64,000 nucleotides of DNA from positions 211,561 to 275,560 of the forward strand of contig NZ_VOHD01000003.1 of the NCBI RefSeq assembly GCF_007859395.1, written 5' to 3'. The position numbers were made by a program, and so were the translations under genes. Every line of letters begins with the position of its first letter. Within the stretch, counting starts at the first letter, position 1. Positions 25,201-33,978 of the stretch are shown here, piece after piece. Below the pieces are notes generated by a model. It was not told the DNA's origin and made no database searches. It worked only from the letters and a program-made list of their open reading frames with translations. Origin of the DNA: Planomicrobium sp. CPCC 101110 (GTDB lineage Bacteria; Bacillota; Bacilli; Bacillales_A; Planococcaceae).

Positions 25201-25296
25201 TTAGCGTATTTCCACGCCTTTTTTCAAGGTTTTTTTAATTTCCACATGAGCTTCTAAGGTTCTTACATGACGATTCAAGCCCTCTACATGCACGAC
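25201..25296 (-). repeat. 21-bp repeats encoding an H-V heptad
   Basis: Three imperfect 21-nt units (each containing ACATG and a TTC-like core) lie in the gap upstream of fbpA. On the minus strand, from GTG 25293 to TAA 25201, they read as heptads HVEGLNR-HVRTLEA-HVEIKKT followed by a Lys-rich end, 30 aa. No ribosome binding site and no signal peptide, so a real gene is doubtful. See findings. Confidence 0.5.
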
Positions 25297-25332
25297 TCAT
25301 GTTTTTATATAACCTGCTGAAGCATCCGCCAT

Positions 25333-25389
25333 AAAAAGAGGCAGCCTGATAAACTCTGCGAGGAGCAGGTTTCATCAGGCCGCCTTTTT
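25333..25389 (-). terminator. Terminator after the metallopeptidase gene
   Basis: AAAAAGAGGCaGCCTGAT and ATCAGGCcGCCTTTTT pair around a long loop; T-run on the minus strand just after the stop at 25393. Confidence 0.75.
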
Positions 25390-25392
25390 CAG

Positions 25393-26298
25393 TTACTTCA
25401 GGTAATGCGATTTCAATGCTAGTTCAAATTCCGGCAGCGTCATGCCGGTCAATTCCAATAAGCTTTTCTCGAAATCCTTGGTCCTGCCTACGGATTCGAT
25501 CAGTTCGTTGAGCGAATCTTCACCGTATTGATTGACCAGGAATTTGACCGCAAAATAGCTTTGTTCGTAAACATTCGCCTTGTCCCTGAACCGCGCTTTT
25601 TGCCATTGGTCGTGGGTTGTCAGTTTCTCGAGCGGGACGTCCTGGAAATAGGAATGCTCGACCCGGATCTTGTCATTGCCTATATATTCCGCTATCCCTT
25701 CATGGAACCAGACGGGGTAGAGCGTGGAGTCGTCCGCTTTCGTCTGGTCTATTTTCCGTTCAAACGCATAGTGGGTGTATTCATGCAGAATGTTCTTCTG
25801 AAAACGGTATAAGGCCAGCTCCTCTCCGGCCAAAATCGATTCTTTGTTGTAGTAGATGATGCCAAGCAGGCGCTCGAATTCCGAATAGAACCCGGATATA
25901 TTTTTCAGATCGGAAAGCTGGCCCATATCGGCATCATTTTCAAAAACGATAATGTCCAGATTTTGCTCATCCAATTCTCCGAACAGTTCCCCGTTGCGTT
26001 CCATCGCCCAGTCCAAGGTATCTCTCGTAAGGGGAAGGAGAGGAGAGAAATCGCTTTCATAATAGATGGAAATGTGATGGTGGTCTTCCCGAAGGTTCGT
26101 CTCTTTCAGCTGCCTTTCAGCTGCGCTGTCGAAATTCGTATTGACGAGCATCTTGATGGACTGGAAATAAGTCAGATCCTCTTGCGTTTTTTCCTCAAGA
26201 AATTTGCTGAGAAAAATACTTCCGCCAACCAGGACAATGCCCAGTAAAACAATGATGCTTGATAGAATAAGCGGCAGTATTTTAAGTGAGGTTTTCAT
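25393..26298 (-). CDS. Membrane-anchored gluzincin-type metallopeptidase
   Basis: 301 aa. One N-terminal membrane helix (ILPLILSSIIVLLGIVLVGG), then an extracellular domain. Zinc site: HEYTHYAFE (H-E-x2-H) near residue 176 and WFHEGIAEYIG with the third ligand Glu, spacing typical of peptidase MA-like/gluzincins of bacilli. The substrate is unknown; cell-surface or spore-coat protein processing are usual guesses. ATG 26298 behind AGAAGGGAG. Monocistronic. Confidence 0.85.
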   Translation of the reverse strand: MKTSLKILPLILSSIIVLLGIVLVGGSIFLSKFLEEKTQEDLTYFQSIKMLVNTNFDSAAERQLKETNLREDHHHISIYYESDFSPLLPLTRDTLDWAMERNGELFGELDEQNLDIIVFENDADMGQLSDLKNISGFYSEFERLLGIIYYNKESILAGEELALYRFQKNILHEYTHYAFERKIDQTKADDSTLYPVWFHEGIAEYIGNDKIRVEHSYFQDVPLEKLTTHDQWQKARFRDKANVYEQSYFAVKFLVNQYGEDSLNELIESVGRTKDFEKSLLELTGMTLPEFELALKSHYLK

Positions 26299-26575
26299 TT
26301 CGTCTCCCTTCTTTCTGACATTGGCAGTCTTTTTGTTTTTTCATCCGAACAAACCTAAAAGGGCGTTTATATCTATATTAGCCAAAATCGCTGCCTTTCA
26401 ATCCTTGGATGGGAAGGGCGGCCAGTAAAATTTATCGCCGGGCAGGAGCGGGTTTGTCTATCGGCTTCTTTAGCCAAAGGAAAAATAAAAAACTGAAAAT
26501 CAACAATATTTTATTGTAAAACGATAAATACTTTGTTAGAATCAATGTAATCACTAAACAAGCGAGGTGCTTTAT

Positions 26576-27055
26576 ATGAAACGGGAAACACTTTTTTTGA
26601 AGGCGGTTATTATTCTTATGGCGTTGCCGGCGCTTGCGATTTGCATCTTTGTGGTGCCTCCGCTTTCGTCCTTTGTCGCGGAAGTCATACCGAAAATGGC
26701 TTTTTTGCAATACGTCTTTTTGATTTCGATGTACGCGTCGGCAATCGCGTATTTTGCGGCTTTATACCAGACGCTGAAGCTTTTAAGCTATATCGACAGG
26801 AACGTCGCCTTCTCGGAATTGTCAGTGAAGGCCTTGAAGAATATCAAACTTTGTGCAATTGCCATTACGGGATTCTTTTTACTGTCCTTGCCGATCATCA
26901 TGTACGTGGCGGAAGTGGATGACGCTCCGGGTCTCGGAGGGCTTGGGATGATCATTTCGTTCGGCGCATTCGTAATAGCGGTGTTCGCGGCTGTTCTTCA
27001 AAAGCTGCTGCAGAATGCCATTGATATCAAATCTGAAAACGATTTAACGGTCTGA
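26576..27055 (+). CDS. DUF2975 membrane protein
   Basis: 159 aa from ATG 26576 (GAGGTGC upstream). Four membrane helices: residues about 8-30, 43-63, 90-110 and 125-147, with the loop TLKLLSYIDRNVAFSELSVKALKNIK between the second and third, which is the DUF2975 signature (shown here in parts: SYIDRNVAFSE). It is followed after nine bases by a small XRE regulator, the usual pairing for this family. Role unknown; often described as regulated membrane protein with a YozG-like repressor. Confidence 0.85.
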   Translation: MKRETLFLKAVIILMALPALAICIFVVPPLSSFVAEVIPKMAFLQYVFLISMYASAIAYFAALYQTLKLLSYIDRNVAFSELSVKALKNIKLCAIAITGFFLLSLPIIMYVAEVDDAPGLGGLGMIISFGAFVIAVFAAVLQKLLQNAIDIKSENDLTV

Positions 27056-27064
27056 GGTGAAATT

Positions 27065-27289
27065 ATGGCGATTATAATCAATATTGACGTGATGCTCGCG
27101 AAACGGAAAATGAGCGTGACCGAACTTTCGGAGCGCGTCGGAATTACGATGGCCAATTTGTCCATCCTGAAAAACGGTAAAGCGAAAGCGGTCCGGCTGT
27201 CGACACTGGAAGCGATCTGCAAAGCGCTCGACTGTCAGCCCGGGGACATTCTGGAGTACCAAAAAGACGAAATCGCATCAGACAAGTGA
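27065..27289 (+). CDS. XRE family HTH regulator (YozG-like)
   Basis: 74 aa, ATG 27065 with GAGGTGAAATT. Nearly the whole protein is one Cro/C1-type helix-turn-helix: MSVTELSERVGITMANLSIL and then STLEAICKALDCQPGDILEY, a recognised short form. Encoded with the DUF2975 gene and followed by a strong terminator, so the two form one operon, probably autoregulated. Confidence 0.88.
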   Translation: MAIIINIDVMLAKRKMSVTELSERVGITMANLSILKNGKAKAVRLSTLEAICKALDCQPGDILEYQKDEIASDK

Positions 27290-27308
27290 AAAAATGGATT
27301 TGAATGCC

Positions 27309-27350
27309 AAAAAGCCTGGTCGAAATTGAATTTCGACCGGGCTTTTTTTG
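27309..27350. terminator. Bidirectional terminator
   Basis: AAAAAGCC-GGTCGAAATT pairs with AATTTCGACC-GGCTTTTTTT, between convergent genes. Confidence 0.85.
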
Positions 27351-27385
27351 ATGTCGCCAAAGAACGGGCTGTCCAGCTGAACGCA

Positions 27386-28060
27386 TCAGTCGAACTCTTT
27401 CTTTTCCCATTCATCTTCCGGAATCTCCAGGTCCTCGCCGGAGAAGCGTTCCTCTTTGAACGGATCGCCGTTCAAATGGAAGCCGTTCTGTTCCCAGAAT
27501 CCCGGCTGGTTTTCGTCGATGAATTCGATGCCGCGCACCCATTTGACGCTTTTCCAGAAATAGAGGTGAGGCACAACAAAGCGGAGCGGGTAGCCGTGCT
27601 TGGCAGTCAACGGTTCGCCGTCCAGCGAATGGGCGAGAAGAACGTCTTCCCGGTCCAGGTCGCTGAGCAGCACATTTGTCGTATAGTCATAGTCGCCGTG
27701 AAGCATGACATACCCGCTTTTTGGCGTAATGCCCAGCTCCTTCATAAGATCCTGGAAGCGGACGCCAGTGAATGTGTTGTCAAAACGCGACCAGCGGGTG
27801 ACGCAGTGGATGTCGCGCGTCATTGTCGTTTGCGGCATGCGCAGAATATCGTCATATGACAGCACCACTTCCCGGTCGGTGAGGCCGAAAATCTTCAATG
27901 TCCATTCACTCATGTCATAGACTGGCACTTCCCCTTCGTGGAGAACAGGGAAGCGTTCGGTCAGCACCTGGCCTGGCGGAAGGCGCTTCGCCAGAGCCGG
28001 GTCTATGTCTGCCGTCGGGACTCTTGTCCGTTTGATGCGTTCTGCTTTGGTTAATTTCAT
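27386..28060 (-). CDS. YuiH-type sulfite oxidase-family molybdopterin oxidoreductase
   Basis: 224 aa without signal peptide. Core of the oxidoreductase molybdopterin-binding domain: VTRDIHC-like segment with the cofactor ligand Cys86 (DIHCVTRWS), then TGVRFQDLM, MLHGDYDY, and the conserved Arg/Lys region HGYPLRFVVPHLYFWKSVKW. The C-terminal dimerisation domain of true sulfite oxidases is absent, as in YuiH and YedY-type proteins. ATG 28060 behind AGGAGTGATCCC. A SAM-I riboswitch lies directly upstream, tying it to methionine or sulfur metabolism. Molybdenum cofactor genes start 370 nt away divergently. Confidence 0.88.
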   Translation of the reverse strand: MKLTKAERIKRTRVPTADIDPALAKRLPPGQVLTERFPVLHEGEVPVYDMSEWTLKIFGLTDREVVLSYDDILRMPQTTMTRDIHCVTRWSRFDNTFTGVRFQDLMKELGITPKSGYVMLHGDYDYTTNVLLSDLDREDVLLAHSLDGEPLTAKHGYPLRFVVPHLYFWKSVKWVRGIEFIDENQPGFWEQNGFHLNGDPFKEERFSGEDLEIPEDEWEKKEFD

Positions 28061-28099
28061 GGGATCACTCCTCTATTTGTGTGTGCAGATTTCAACAAT

Positions 28100-28256
28100 A
28101 AAAACCTCTTCCTAAGAGGAGGAAGAGGTGGGCTTTCGCAACGGTGCACTCTTCCTCATCTTTCAGGACAAGCCGTCCTGCTGGATTTGGCACCATACTA
28201 CAATATAGCGGTTGCCGGGCGTCATCGGGCCATTCCCTCTGCCTCTCTTGATAAGG
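28100..28256 (-). promoter_or_regulatory. SAM-I riboswitch (S-box) with terminator
   Basis: The minus strand reads CTTATCAAGAGAGGCAGAGG, then a segment G-G-C-C-C-G-A-T-G-A-C-G-C-C-C-G-G-C-A-A-C-C; both are conserved S-box blocks (P1/P2 and the SAM core). The 3' part has a terminator, CCTCTTCCT pairing with AGGAAGAGG, followed by TTTTTATT at 28104-28100. It should stop transcription into the YuiH-type gene when SAM is high. The rest of the 28061-28426 gap holds the divergent modA promoter region; nothing else is seen. Confidence 0.9.
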
Positions 28257-28426
28257 ATCTGTAGTTTATATAATTTTCTAACAAGATTATTTTAACGAAT
28301 AAAGCGAACTGTTACAATGGAAGAACCAAATTATTTTGGAAAAGGCTGTGGGCAGGGCTTACGGGAGACAGACGGTTGACATCGAAAAGCCGGTCCTTTA
28401 GGTTTGAGGATAGAGGAGTTAGAAGA

Positions 28427-29200
28427 ATGAAAAAATTGATCATCATGACAATACTGGCGGCTTTTCTGCTGGGAGCCTGCGGCCAGCCGGAAGCCGGAAA
28501 TGATAATAAACTGCTGATTTCTGCGGCGTCGAGTTTATCGGGCGTCATGGAAAAAGCGGCGTCGGAATTCCGGAAAACCGGTCAGGACGTTGAGCTTTCC
28601 TTCAACTACGGCTCTTCGAGCAAGTTGAGGGCCCAGCTTGAACAAGGAGCGCCGGTGGACCTCTTTTTATCGGCAAGCGAAGCCGACATGAAATTGCTGG
28701 AAGAGCAGCAGCTGATCCAGAAAGACACTGTGGTGCCGTTTGCAAAAAACCGGCTCGTGCTGGCCTCAAGTGCCGAGTTGGCGGAAAGCGCCGAGTTCGG
28801 TGCACTTTTGGAGGATGTTGAAACCATTGCGGTCGGGGAGCCGGAAAGCGTGCCGCTCGGCCGCTATACAAAAGAAGTGCTCGAAGGCTTGGAGCTATGG
28901 AATTCGCTCGACGGCAAGCTGGTGTATGCCAAAGATGCGCGCCAGGTGCTGACGTATGTGGAAAGCGGAAATGCGGCGCTTGGCATCGTCTATGCATCCG
29001 ATGCCGCCACCTCGGAAAAAATAATGGGCATCGCGGAATTTCCGGAAGACCGGGAGCCTGTCGTTTATCCGGGCGGGATTGCGTCCGGCAGCCAAAACCG
29101 GGAAGCGGCTGAAGCGTTCCTGAAATTCCTGGCGGGGCCGGAAGGGCAGAAGCTCTTTCAGGAATTCGGCTTCATATCGGCAAGCGGGGAAGGGTCATGA
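28427..29200 (+). CDS. modA: Molybdate-binding lipoprotein ModA
   Basis: 257 aa from ATG 28427 (GAGGAGTT); an upstream TTG at 28376 would add unneeded residues. Signal peptide with lipobox LLGAC. ModA pattern: SAASSLSGVMEK, NYGSSSKLRAQLEQGAPVDLF, then FAKNRLVL and VYASDA, which hold the oxyanion. First gene of a molybdate importer; modB overlaps its stop. It is divergent from the YuiH gene, which needs molybdenum. Confidence 0.95.
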   Translation: MKKLIIMTILAAFLLGACGQPEAGNDNKLLISAASSLSGVMEKAASEFRKTGQDVELSFNYGSSSKLRAQLEQGAPVDLFLSASEADMKLLEEQQLIQKDTVVPFAKNRLVLASSAELAESAEFGALLEDVETIAVGEPESVPLGRYTKEVLEGLELWNSLDGKLVYAKDARQVLTYVESGNAALGIVYASDAATSEKIMGIAEFPEDREPVVYPGGIASGSQNREAAEAFLKFLAGPEGQKLFQEFGFISASGEGS

Positions 29201-29880
29201 TGGCGTACGATATGTCGCCGCTGTTTCTGTCGCTGAAAGTCGCCGTGATTTCCACGTTTTTCGTCTTTTTCGCAAGCATCGCCTTGGCACGCTTGATGAG
29301 CCGCCGCGAGTTCTTCGGCAAAAGCGCCATTGAGGCGCTTATTCTGTTGCCTTTGGTCCTGCCGCCGACAGTCATCGGCTTCGGGCTCATTGTGCTGTTC
29401 GGGACGAATGGGCCGCTTGGCAGCCTGCTTGAAAACTGGTTCGGGATCCGCATCGTCTTCACCTGGACCGGCGCGGCCATTGCGTCGTTCGTCGTCTCGC
29501 TGCCGCTCATGTACCAAAGCGTCATAGCAGCTTTTGAAAAAGTCGACCCGCGCTGGGAAAATGTCGCCCGGACAATGGGCGTCTCCGAATGGCGGGTGTT
29601 CCGGACCATCACGTTTCCGCTTGCCTGGCCGGGGATCCTCGCGGGTCTGATCATGGCGTTTGCACGGGGCATCGGCGAATTCGGGGCGACTTTGATGATT
29701 GCCGGCTATATTCCGGGAGTGACGGAAACGGTGCCGCTCGCCATCTATTTCGCCTATGAAGCAGGGGATATGGAAAAAGCGGCGTTCTGGGTCATCGTCA
29801 TATCCGCGGTCGGGATCGCCGCCATCACCTGGGTCAATTATTGGCGCAAAAAAACAGCGGTCCGCATCGGAAGGGAGTGA
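29197..29880 (+). CDS. modB: Molybdate ABC permease ModB
   Basis: 227 aa, ATG 29197 overlapping the modA stop (ATGA). Five or six membrane helices and the EAA loop around VARTMGVSEWRVFRTITFPL (in parts). LVLPPTVIGFGLIVLFG and ARGIGEFGATLMIAGYIPG are ModB signatures. Forms the membrane channel with ModC. Confidence 0.95.
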   Translation: MMAYDMSPLFLSLKVAVISTFFVFFASIALARLMSRREFFGKSAIEALILLPLVLPPTVIGFGLIVLFGTNGPLGSLLENWFGIRIVFTWTGAAIASFVVSLPLMYQSVIAAFEKVDPRWENVARTMGVSEWRVFRTITFPLAWPGILAGLIMAFARGIGEFGATLMIAGYIPGVTETVPLAIYFAYEAGDMEKAAFWVIVISAVGIAAITWVNYWRKKTAVRIGRE

Positions 29881-29885
29881 CGCGT

Positions 29886-30518
29886 ATGCTGACGGTCGAT
29901 TTCCAAAAAACTTTAGAGCATTTTGAACTGGCTGTCCAGTTCCGGCTGGAGGATGAAATCATGGCGCTTGTCGGCTCTTCGGGTTCCGGCAAGACGACGC
30001 TGCTCAATTGCATCGCTGGCATAGACCAGCCGGACCGCGGCGAAATCATTTTGAACAGCCGGGATTTTTATAAAGAAGGGAAAAAGCCGATGAAAATCCA
30101 GCAGCGGAAAGTCGGCTACCTGTTCCAGGACTATGCCTTGTTTCCGCATATTTCGGTAGAGGAGAACATCCTGTACGGCACATCGCGCGGTTCGGATCTG
30201 TCGCATGTGACGGAACTGACCGACATACTCGGCATCCGCAGGTTGCTGCCAAAATACCCGCACCAGATTTCAGGCGGGGAAAAGCAGCGTGTGGCGCTGA
30301 CACGGGCATTGGCTGCAAAGCCGGACATTTTGCTGCTTGATGAACCGTTTTCGGCACTCGACGATGACAATACGCGCCGCTGCCAGGACGAATTGGTGCG
30401 CATCCATGAGCGCTGGAAGATACCGGTGATTTTTGTCACGCACCGGAAAGCCGACGCGGAACGCTTGGCGGACCGGGTCGTCCGGATTGAAAAAGGCCAT
30501 ATGACCGAACAACTGTAG
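29886..30518 (+). CDS. modC: Molybdate ABC ATPase ModC
   Basis: 210 aa from ATG 29886 (GGAAGGGAG upstream). Walker A GSSGSGKTT, Q-loop YLFQDYALFP, signature ISGGEKQR, Walker B LLLDEPF, switch THRKAD. It lacks the C-terminal molybdate-binding (TOBE) domain of full-length E. coli ModC, as short bacillar forms do. Ends the importer operon; a terminator follows before moeB. Confidence 0.93.
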   Translation: MLTVDFQKTLEHFELAVQFRLEDEIMALVGSSGSGKTTLLNCIAGIDQPDRGEIILNSRDFYKEGKKPMKIQQRKVGYLFQDYALFPHISVEENILYGTSRGSDLSHVTELTDILGIRRLLPKYPHQISGGEKQRVALTRALAAKPDILLLDEPFSALDDDNTRRCQDELVRIHERWKIPVIFVTHRKADAERLADRVVRIEKGHMTEQL

Positions 30519-30521
30519 GCG

Positions 30522-30552
30522 AGCTTTCCCGGGATTTCGGGAAAGCTTTTTT
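30522..30552 (+). terminator. Terminator after modC
   Basis: AGCTTTCCC and GGGAAAGCT form a perfect stem with an 8-nt loop and a T-run. Confidence 0.85.
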
Positions 30553-30640
30553 GTAATCAGGCGTTAGCTGTTCAGCAAGAGCAGCGCCCGTGGTAAGCTT
30601 AAAGCATAAACATCGGAGTGAAGGAAAGGGGGAACCGCGA

Positions 30641-31660
30641 ATGGAAGAGCGCTATTCCAGGCAGACATTATTCAAGCCCATAGGCCAAAGCGGACAGGCG
30701 TTAATAGGGGATGCCACCGTCACCATTGTCGGCTGCGGCGCGCTCGGCTCGGCGATTGCCGAAACGTTGACGCGTGCCGGTGTGGGTGAGATCCATCTTG
30801 TCGACCGCGACTATGTCGAAGTTTCGAATCTGCAGCGCCAGCAGCTGTTTACGGAGCAGGACGCGAAAGACATGATGCCGAAAGTGGCGGCTGCCGAACT
30901 GCGCCTAAAGGCGATCCGCAGCGACTTGCGGCTTTTTACGTATCTTGACAATCTGGATGCCGTGCTGATGGAGAAACTGATTGCCCAAAGCGATTTGGTC
31001 ATGGATGCGACGGACAATTTCGAAACCCGTCTGCTGATTAACGACGCTTCCGCCAAATACGGAGTGCCGTGGATTTACGGCGCCTGCGTCGGCAGTTCCG
31101 GCGTCATCTTTCCGTTCATTCCGGGAGAAACCGGCTGTTTCCGCTGCTTGATGCCGGTGCTGCCCGCTGTCAATGAAACCTGCGATACAGTAGGCATCAT
31201 TTCGCCGGCTGTCCAAGTGACTGCGGCGCTGCAAAGCGCTGAAGCGATGAAGTGGCTGAGCGGCAACCAAGGCGCTATGCGGAAGAAAGTCCATCATTTC
31301 AATTTGTGGGACAACACGCAGCTGGATATCGGTATCTCTCGCATCCGAAACCCGGCTTGCGAAACTTGCGGAGCAGAGCCGGCTTATCCATCGCTGGATA
31401 AAACGGCCGAGCGTGCTTACGCCGTGCTTTGCGGCAGGGACGCTGTGCAGGTGCTGCCGGATGTGACGCGGCCAATCACTCTGGAAGACGCGGAAAAAGC
31501 GGGACGGAATCTGGACGCGAAAGTGAAGCGCACGCCCTACTTTGTGGAGCTGCACGCTTTTGGCCACCGCATGGTCCTGTTCGGCAACGGCCGGCTTTTG
31601 ATCCACGGCATCCGCAGCATTTCCGAAGGGCGGAAATTGTACCATCAATTGTTTGGGTGA
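30641..31660 (+). CDS. moeB: MoeB/ThiF-type adenylyltransferase
   Basis: 339 aa. N-terminal RYSRQTLF, nucleotide loop GCGALGSAIAETLTRAGVG, VDRDYVEVSNLQRQ, and DATDNFETR: the E1-like fold that adenylates the C-terminal Gly-Gly of MoaD or ThiS. Zinc Cys pairs CFRC and CETC. The C-terminal extension (about 80 residues) ends in a small ThiF-associated domain, not a rhodanese. moaD with a terminal GG lies 3.3 kb downstream and moaB directly behind, so MoaD activation is the likely role. Confidence 0.9.
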   Translation: MEERYSRQTLFKPIGQSGQALIGDATVTIVGCGALGSAIAETLTRAGVGEIHLVDRDYVEVSNLQRQQLFTEQDAKDMMPKVAAAELRLKAIRSDLRLFTYLDNLDAVLMEKLIAQSDLVMDATDNFETRLLINDASAKYGVPWIYGACVGSSGVIFPFIPGETGCFRCLMPVLPAVNETCDTVGIISPAVQVTAALQSAEAMKWLSGNQGAMRKKVHHFNLWDNTQLDIGISRIRNPACETCGAEPAYPSLDKTAERAYAVLCGRDAVQVLPDVTRPITLEDAEKAGRNLDAKVKRTPYFVELHAFGHRMVLFGNGRLLIHGIRSISEGRKLYHQLFG

Positions 31661-31680
31661 AACGGAAAGGGAGAAACGCG

Positions 31681-32196
31681 ATGTCTGAATCCTTTAAGCA
31701 TGAAAAACAAATCCGCCTGGCGGTGCTGACCGTCAGCGATACGCGGACCGAAGAGACCGACCTCGGCGGAAAGCTTGTCCGGAAATTGGCGGAAGAAAAA
31801 GGGCTGCATGTGGCAGCTTATGGAATCGTGCCGGATGATGCGCAGCGCATCCGGCAGGCGGTGGAGGACTGGCTGCAGGAAGAGAAAGTGGATGTTATAG
31901 TGACGACCGGAGGGACCGGGATCGCCAAGCGGGATGTGACGCTTGAAGCTGTGAGTCCGCTGTTTGAGAAGCAGTTGGACGGTTTCGGTGAACTATTCCG
32001 TTACGTCAGCTTCTCGGAAGATGTCGGCACAAAAGCGCTTCTGAGCCGCGCGGCGGCAGGTGTGGCGGGTGACAAAGCCATCTTTGTCCTGCCGGGTTCC
32101 CGTGGGGCAGTGAAGCTTGCAATGACGCGGCTTGTTCTTCCGGAAATACGGCACATCGTTTTTGAGCTGACGAAGCACCATCAGCCCCGGGAATAG
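31681..32196 (+). CDS. moaB: Molybdenum cofactor biosynthesis protein MoaB (MogA-like)
   Basis: 171 aa. [16 protein letters not shown] at the start, then [13 protein letters not shown], and [11 protein letters not shown], the MPT-binding loops of the MoaB/MogA fold that adenylates molybdopterin before Mo insertion. ATG 31681 starts 20 nt after moeB. Its last 16 bases overlap the convergent moaC gene. Confidence 0.93.
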   Translation: MSESFKHEKQIRLAVLTVSDTRTEETDLGGKLVRKLAEEKGLHVAAYGIVPDDAQRIRQAVEDWLQEEKVDVIVTTGGTGIAKRDVTLEAVSPLFEKQLDGFGELFRYVSFSEDVGTKALLSRAAAGVAGDKAIFVLPGSRGAVKLAMTRLVLPEIRHIVFELTKHHQPRE

Positions 32197-32669
32197 TCAC
32201 CCGACTTGCCGCCTGTTTTTTCAAGCAGCATCGTCGGCCCGATGACCATTTCCTTGCCGGCTGCCTTGCACATGTCGTAGATGGTCAGCGCCGCAGCCGA
32301 TGCCGCAGTGAGAGCTTCCATTTCGACGCCGGTCGGCCCTTTTGTCTTGACCGTAGCGAGCAAAAGCACTTCAAAATGGCCCGCCGCTTCGTCGACATTC
32401 CAGTCGAACCGGATATCGACGCCGCTTAATGCAAGCGGGTGGCACATCGGGATGATCTGCGCCGTGTTTTTTGCGGCCATGATGCCGGCCACTTGCGCAA
32501 CCGCAAAAACGTCGCCTTTCTTGTTCGTGCCGTCCTTGATCTGGCGGTAAATGGCTTCGTTGATGACGACTGAAGATTTGGCGCGCGCCGTGCGGACCGT
32601 GTCGGTTTTTTCGGAAACGTCGACCATCTTGGCGCGTCCTTGTTCATTGAAATGAGTCAGTTCAGACAA
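32181..32669 (-). CDS. moaC: Cyclic pyranopterin monophosphate synthase MoaC
   Basis: 162 aa from TTG 32669, chosen because GAAAGG lies nine bases upstream and the protein then starts [18 protein letters not shown] as MoaC proteins do; ATG 32678 sits directly against that site. Hallmarks: MCHPLALSG and [15 protein letters not shown], the active-site loops. It acts with MoaA on GTP. It is the only Moco gene on the minus strand here and ends tail-to-tail inside moaB. Confidence 0.93.
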   Translation of the reverse strand: MSELTHFNEQGRAKMVDVSEKTDTVRTARAKSSVVINEAIYRQIKDGTNKKGDVFAVAQVAGIMAAKNTAQIIPMCHPLALSGVDIRFDWNVDEAAGHFEVLLLATVKTKGPTGVEMEALTAASAAALTIYDMCKAAGKEMVIGPTMLLEKTGGKSGDYSRG

Positions 32670-32733
32670 CGGAATCATCCTTTCATAATAGATTATGTCC
32701 AGTATAGCAGAACTGGCGGAGGAGTTGAGAGCA

Positions 32734-33978
32734 GTGGTGGAACACCGAAAACCGATTCCGGTGGCGGAAGCCGTGGAACGGGTGATTAAAAAAGCGCAGG
32801 CGCTCGGAACAGAACGGGTAGCGCTTGGCGACAGCTATGGACGGATTTTGGCGGAGCCGGTAAAGGCCTCCCATGATGTACCGCCGTTCAACCGGTCGCC
32901 CTATGACGGCTTTGCCATCCGGTCGCAAGATTCGGCCGGGGCATCCGGCGAAAACCGCAAAAGGTTCGAAGTGATCGACCATATCGGGGCAGGCGCCGTT
33001 TCCGGGAAAACGGTACAAGAAGGAGAGGCGGTGCGCATCATGACCGGTGCGCCGCTGCCTGCGGGTACAGACTCGGTCGTCATGTTCGAGCAGACGGTCG
33101 ATTCCGGCTCTTCAATCACTATCCGGAAACCGTTTGAGGCGCTCGAGAACGTATCGCTGCAAGGGGAAGACATGCAAAAAGGCGACGCCATTATTGAAAG
33201 CGGCAGTTTTATCCATCCCGGAACCGTAGCGGTGCTCGCGACATTTGGCTACGCAGAAGTTATTGTGGCAAGACTGCCCGTGGTCGGCATCCTGTCGACC
33301 GGTACTGAACTCTTAGACGTAAGCGAACCGCTAGTGCCCGGCAAAATCCGCAACAGCAACGGCCCGATGATCGCAGCGCAGCTAATGCGCATGGGCATCC
33401 GCTGCAGAACATACGGCATGTCGGCTGACGATTTGGATGCAAGCTTTGCGGTGGTGAAACAGGCAGCGGAAGAAACCGACATCCTGATCACGACCGGCGG
33501 CGTCTCAGTCGGCGACTTCGATTTTCTGCCGGCAATCTACGAACGTCTGGGCGCCGACGTGCTGTTCAATAAAGTCGCCATGCGCCCGGGGAGTGTCACG
33601 ACTGTGGCAGTGGCGAACGGCAAGTATCTTTTCGGCCTGTCCGGCAATCCTTCCGCTTGTTTTACCGGCTTTGAACTGTTCGTCCGTCCGGCGATCCTGA
33701 AAATGATGGGAGCGGACAAGCTATATTTGCCGCACACTCAAGCGGTGCTTGCGGAAGATTTCGAAAAGCCGAACCCGTTCACCCGCTTTATACGGGCCGC
33801 TTATGACGGCGCGTCCGTCCAACCGGCCGGCTTCAATATGTCGAACGCGGTATCCTCCATCGCCCGCGGCAACGCGCTCATCGTGTTGCCGGGCGGGACT
33901 CGGGGCTATCAGGCGGGTACGATGGTCGATGTCCTGCTCCTTGGCGTGGAGGAAGGGTCAAACGAATGGGCGCTGTAA
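32734..33978 (+). CDS. moeA: Molybdopterin molybdenumtransferase MoeA
   Basis: 414 aa from GTG 32734, chosen for GGAGGAG about nine bases upstream and for the family-typical start [16 protein letters not shown] 32695 would overlap the moaC promoter region. Motifs: [54 protein letters not shown] and LSGNPSACF. Inserts molybdenum into adenylylated molybdopterin. First gene of a rightward operon with mobB overlapping its end by 13 bases. Confidence 0.95.
   Translation: MVEHRKPIPVAEAVERVIKKAQALGTERVALGDSYGRILAEPVKASHDVPPFNRSPYDGFAIRSQDSAGASGENRKRFEVIDHIGAGAVSGKTVQEGEAVRIMTGAPLPAGTDSVVMFEQTVDSGSSITIRKPFEALENVSLQGEDMQKGDAIIESGSFIHPGTVAVLATFGYAEVIVARLPVVGILSTGTELLDVSEPLVPGKIRNSNGPMIAAQLMRMGIRCRTYGMSADDLDASFAVVKQAAEETDILITTGGVSVGDFDFLPAIYERLGADVLFNKVAMRPGSVTTVAVANGKYLFGLSGNPSACFTGFELFVRPAILKMMGADKLYLPHTQAVLAEDFEKPNPFTRFIRAAYDGASVQPAGFNMSNAVSSIARGNALIVLPGGTRGYQAGTMVDVLLLGVEEGSNEWAL

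Noticed and set aside
25201-25293. A real 30-aa gene encoded by the heptad repeats
   Set aside because: No ribosome binding site before GTG 25293 and a stop two codons upstream; kept only as a repeat.
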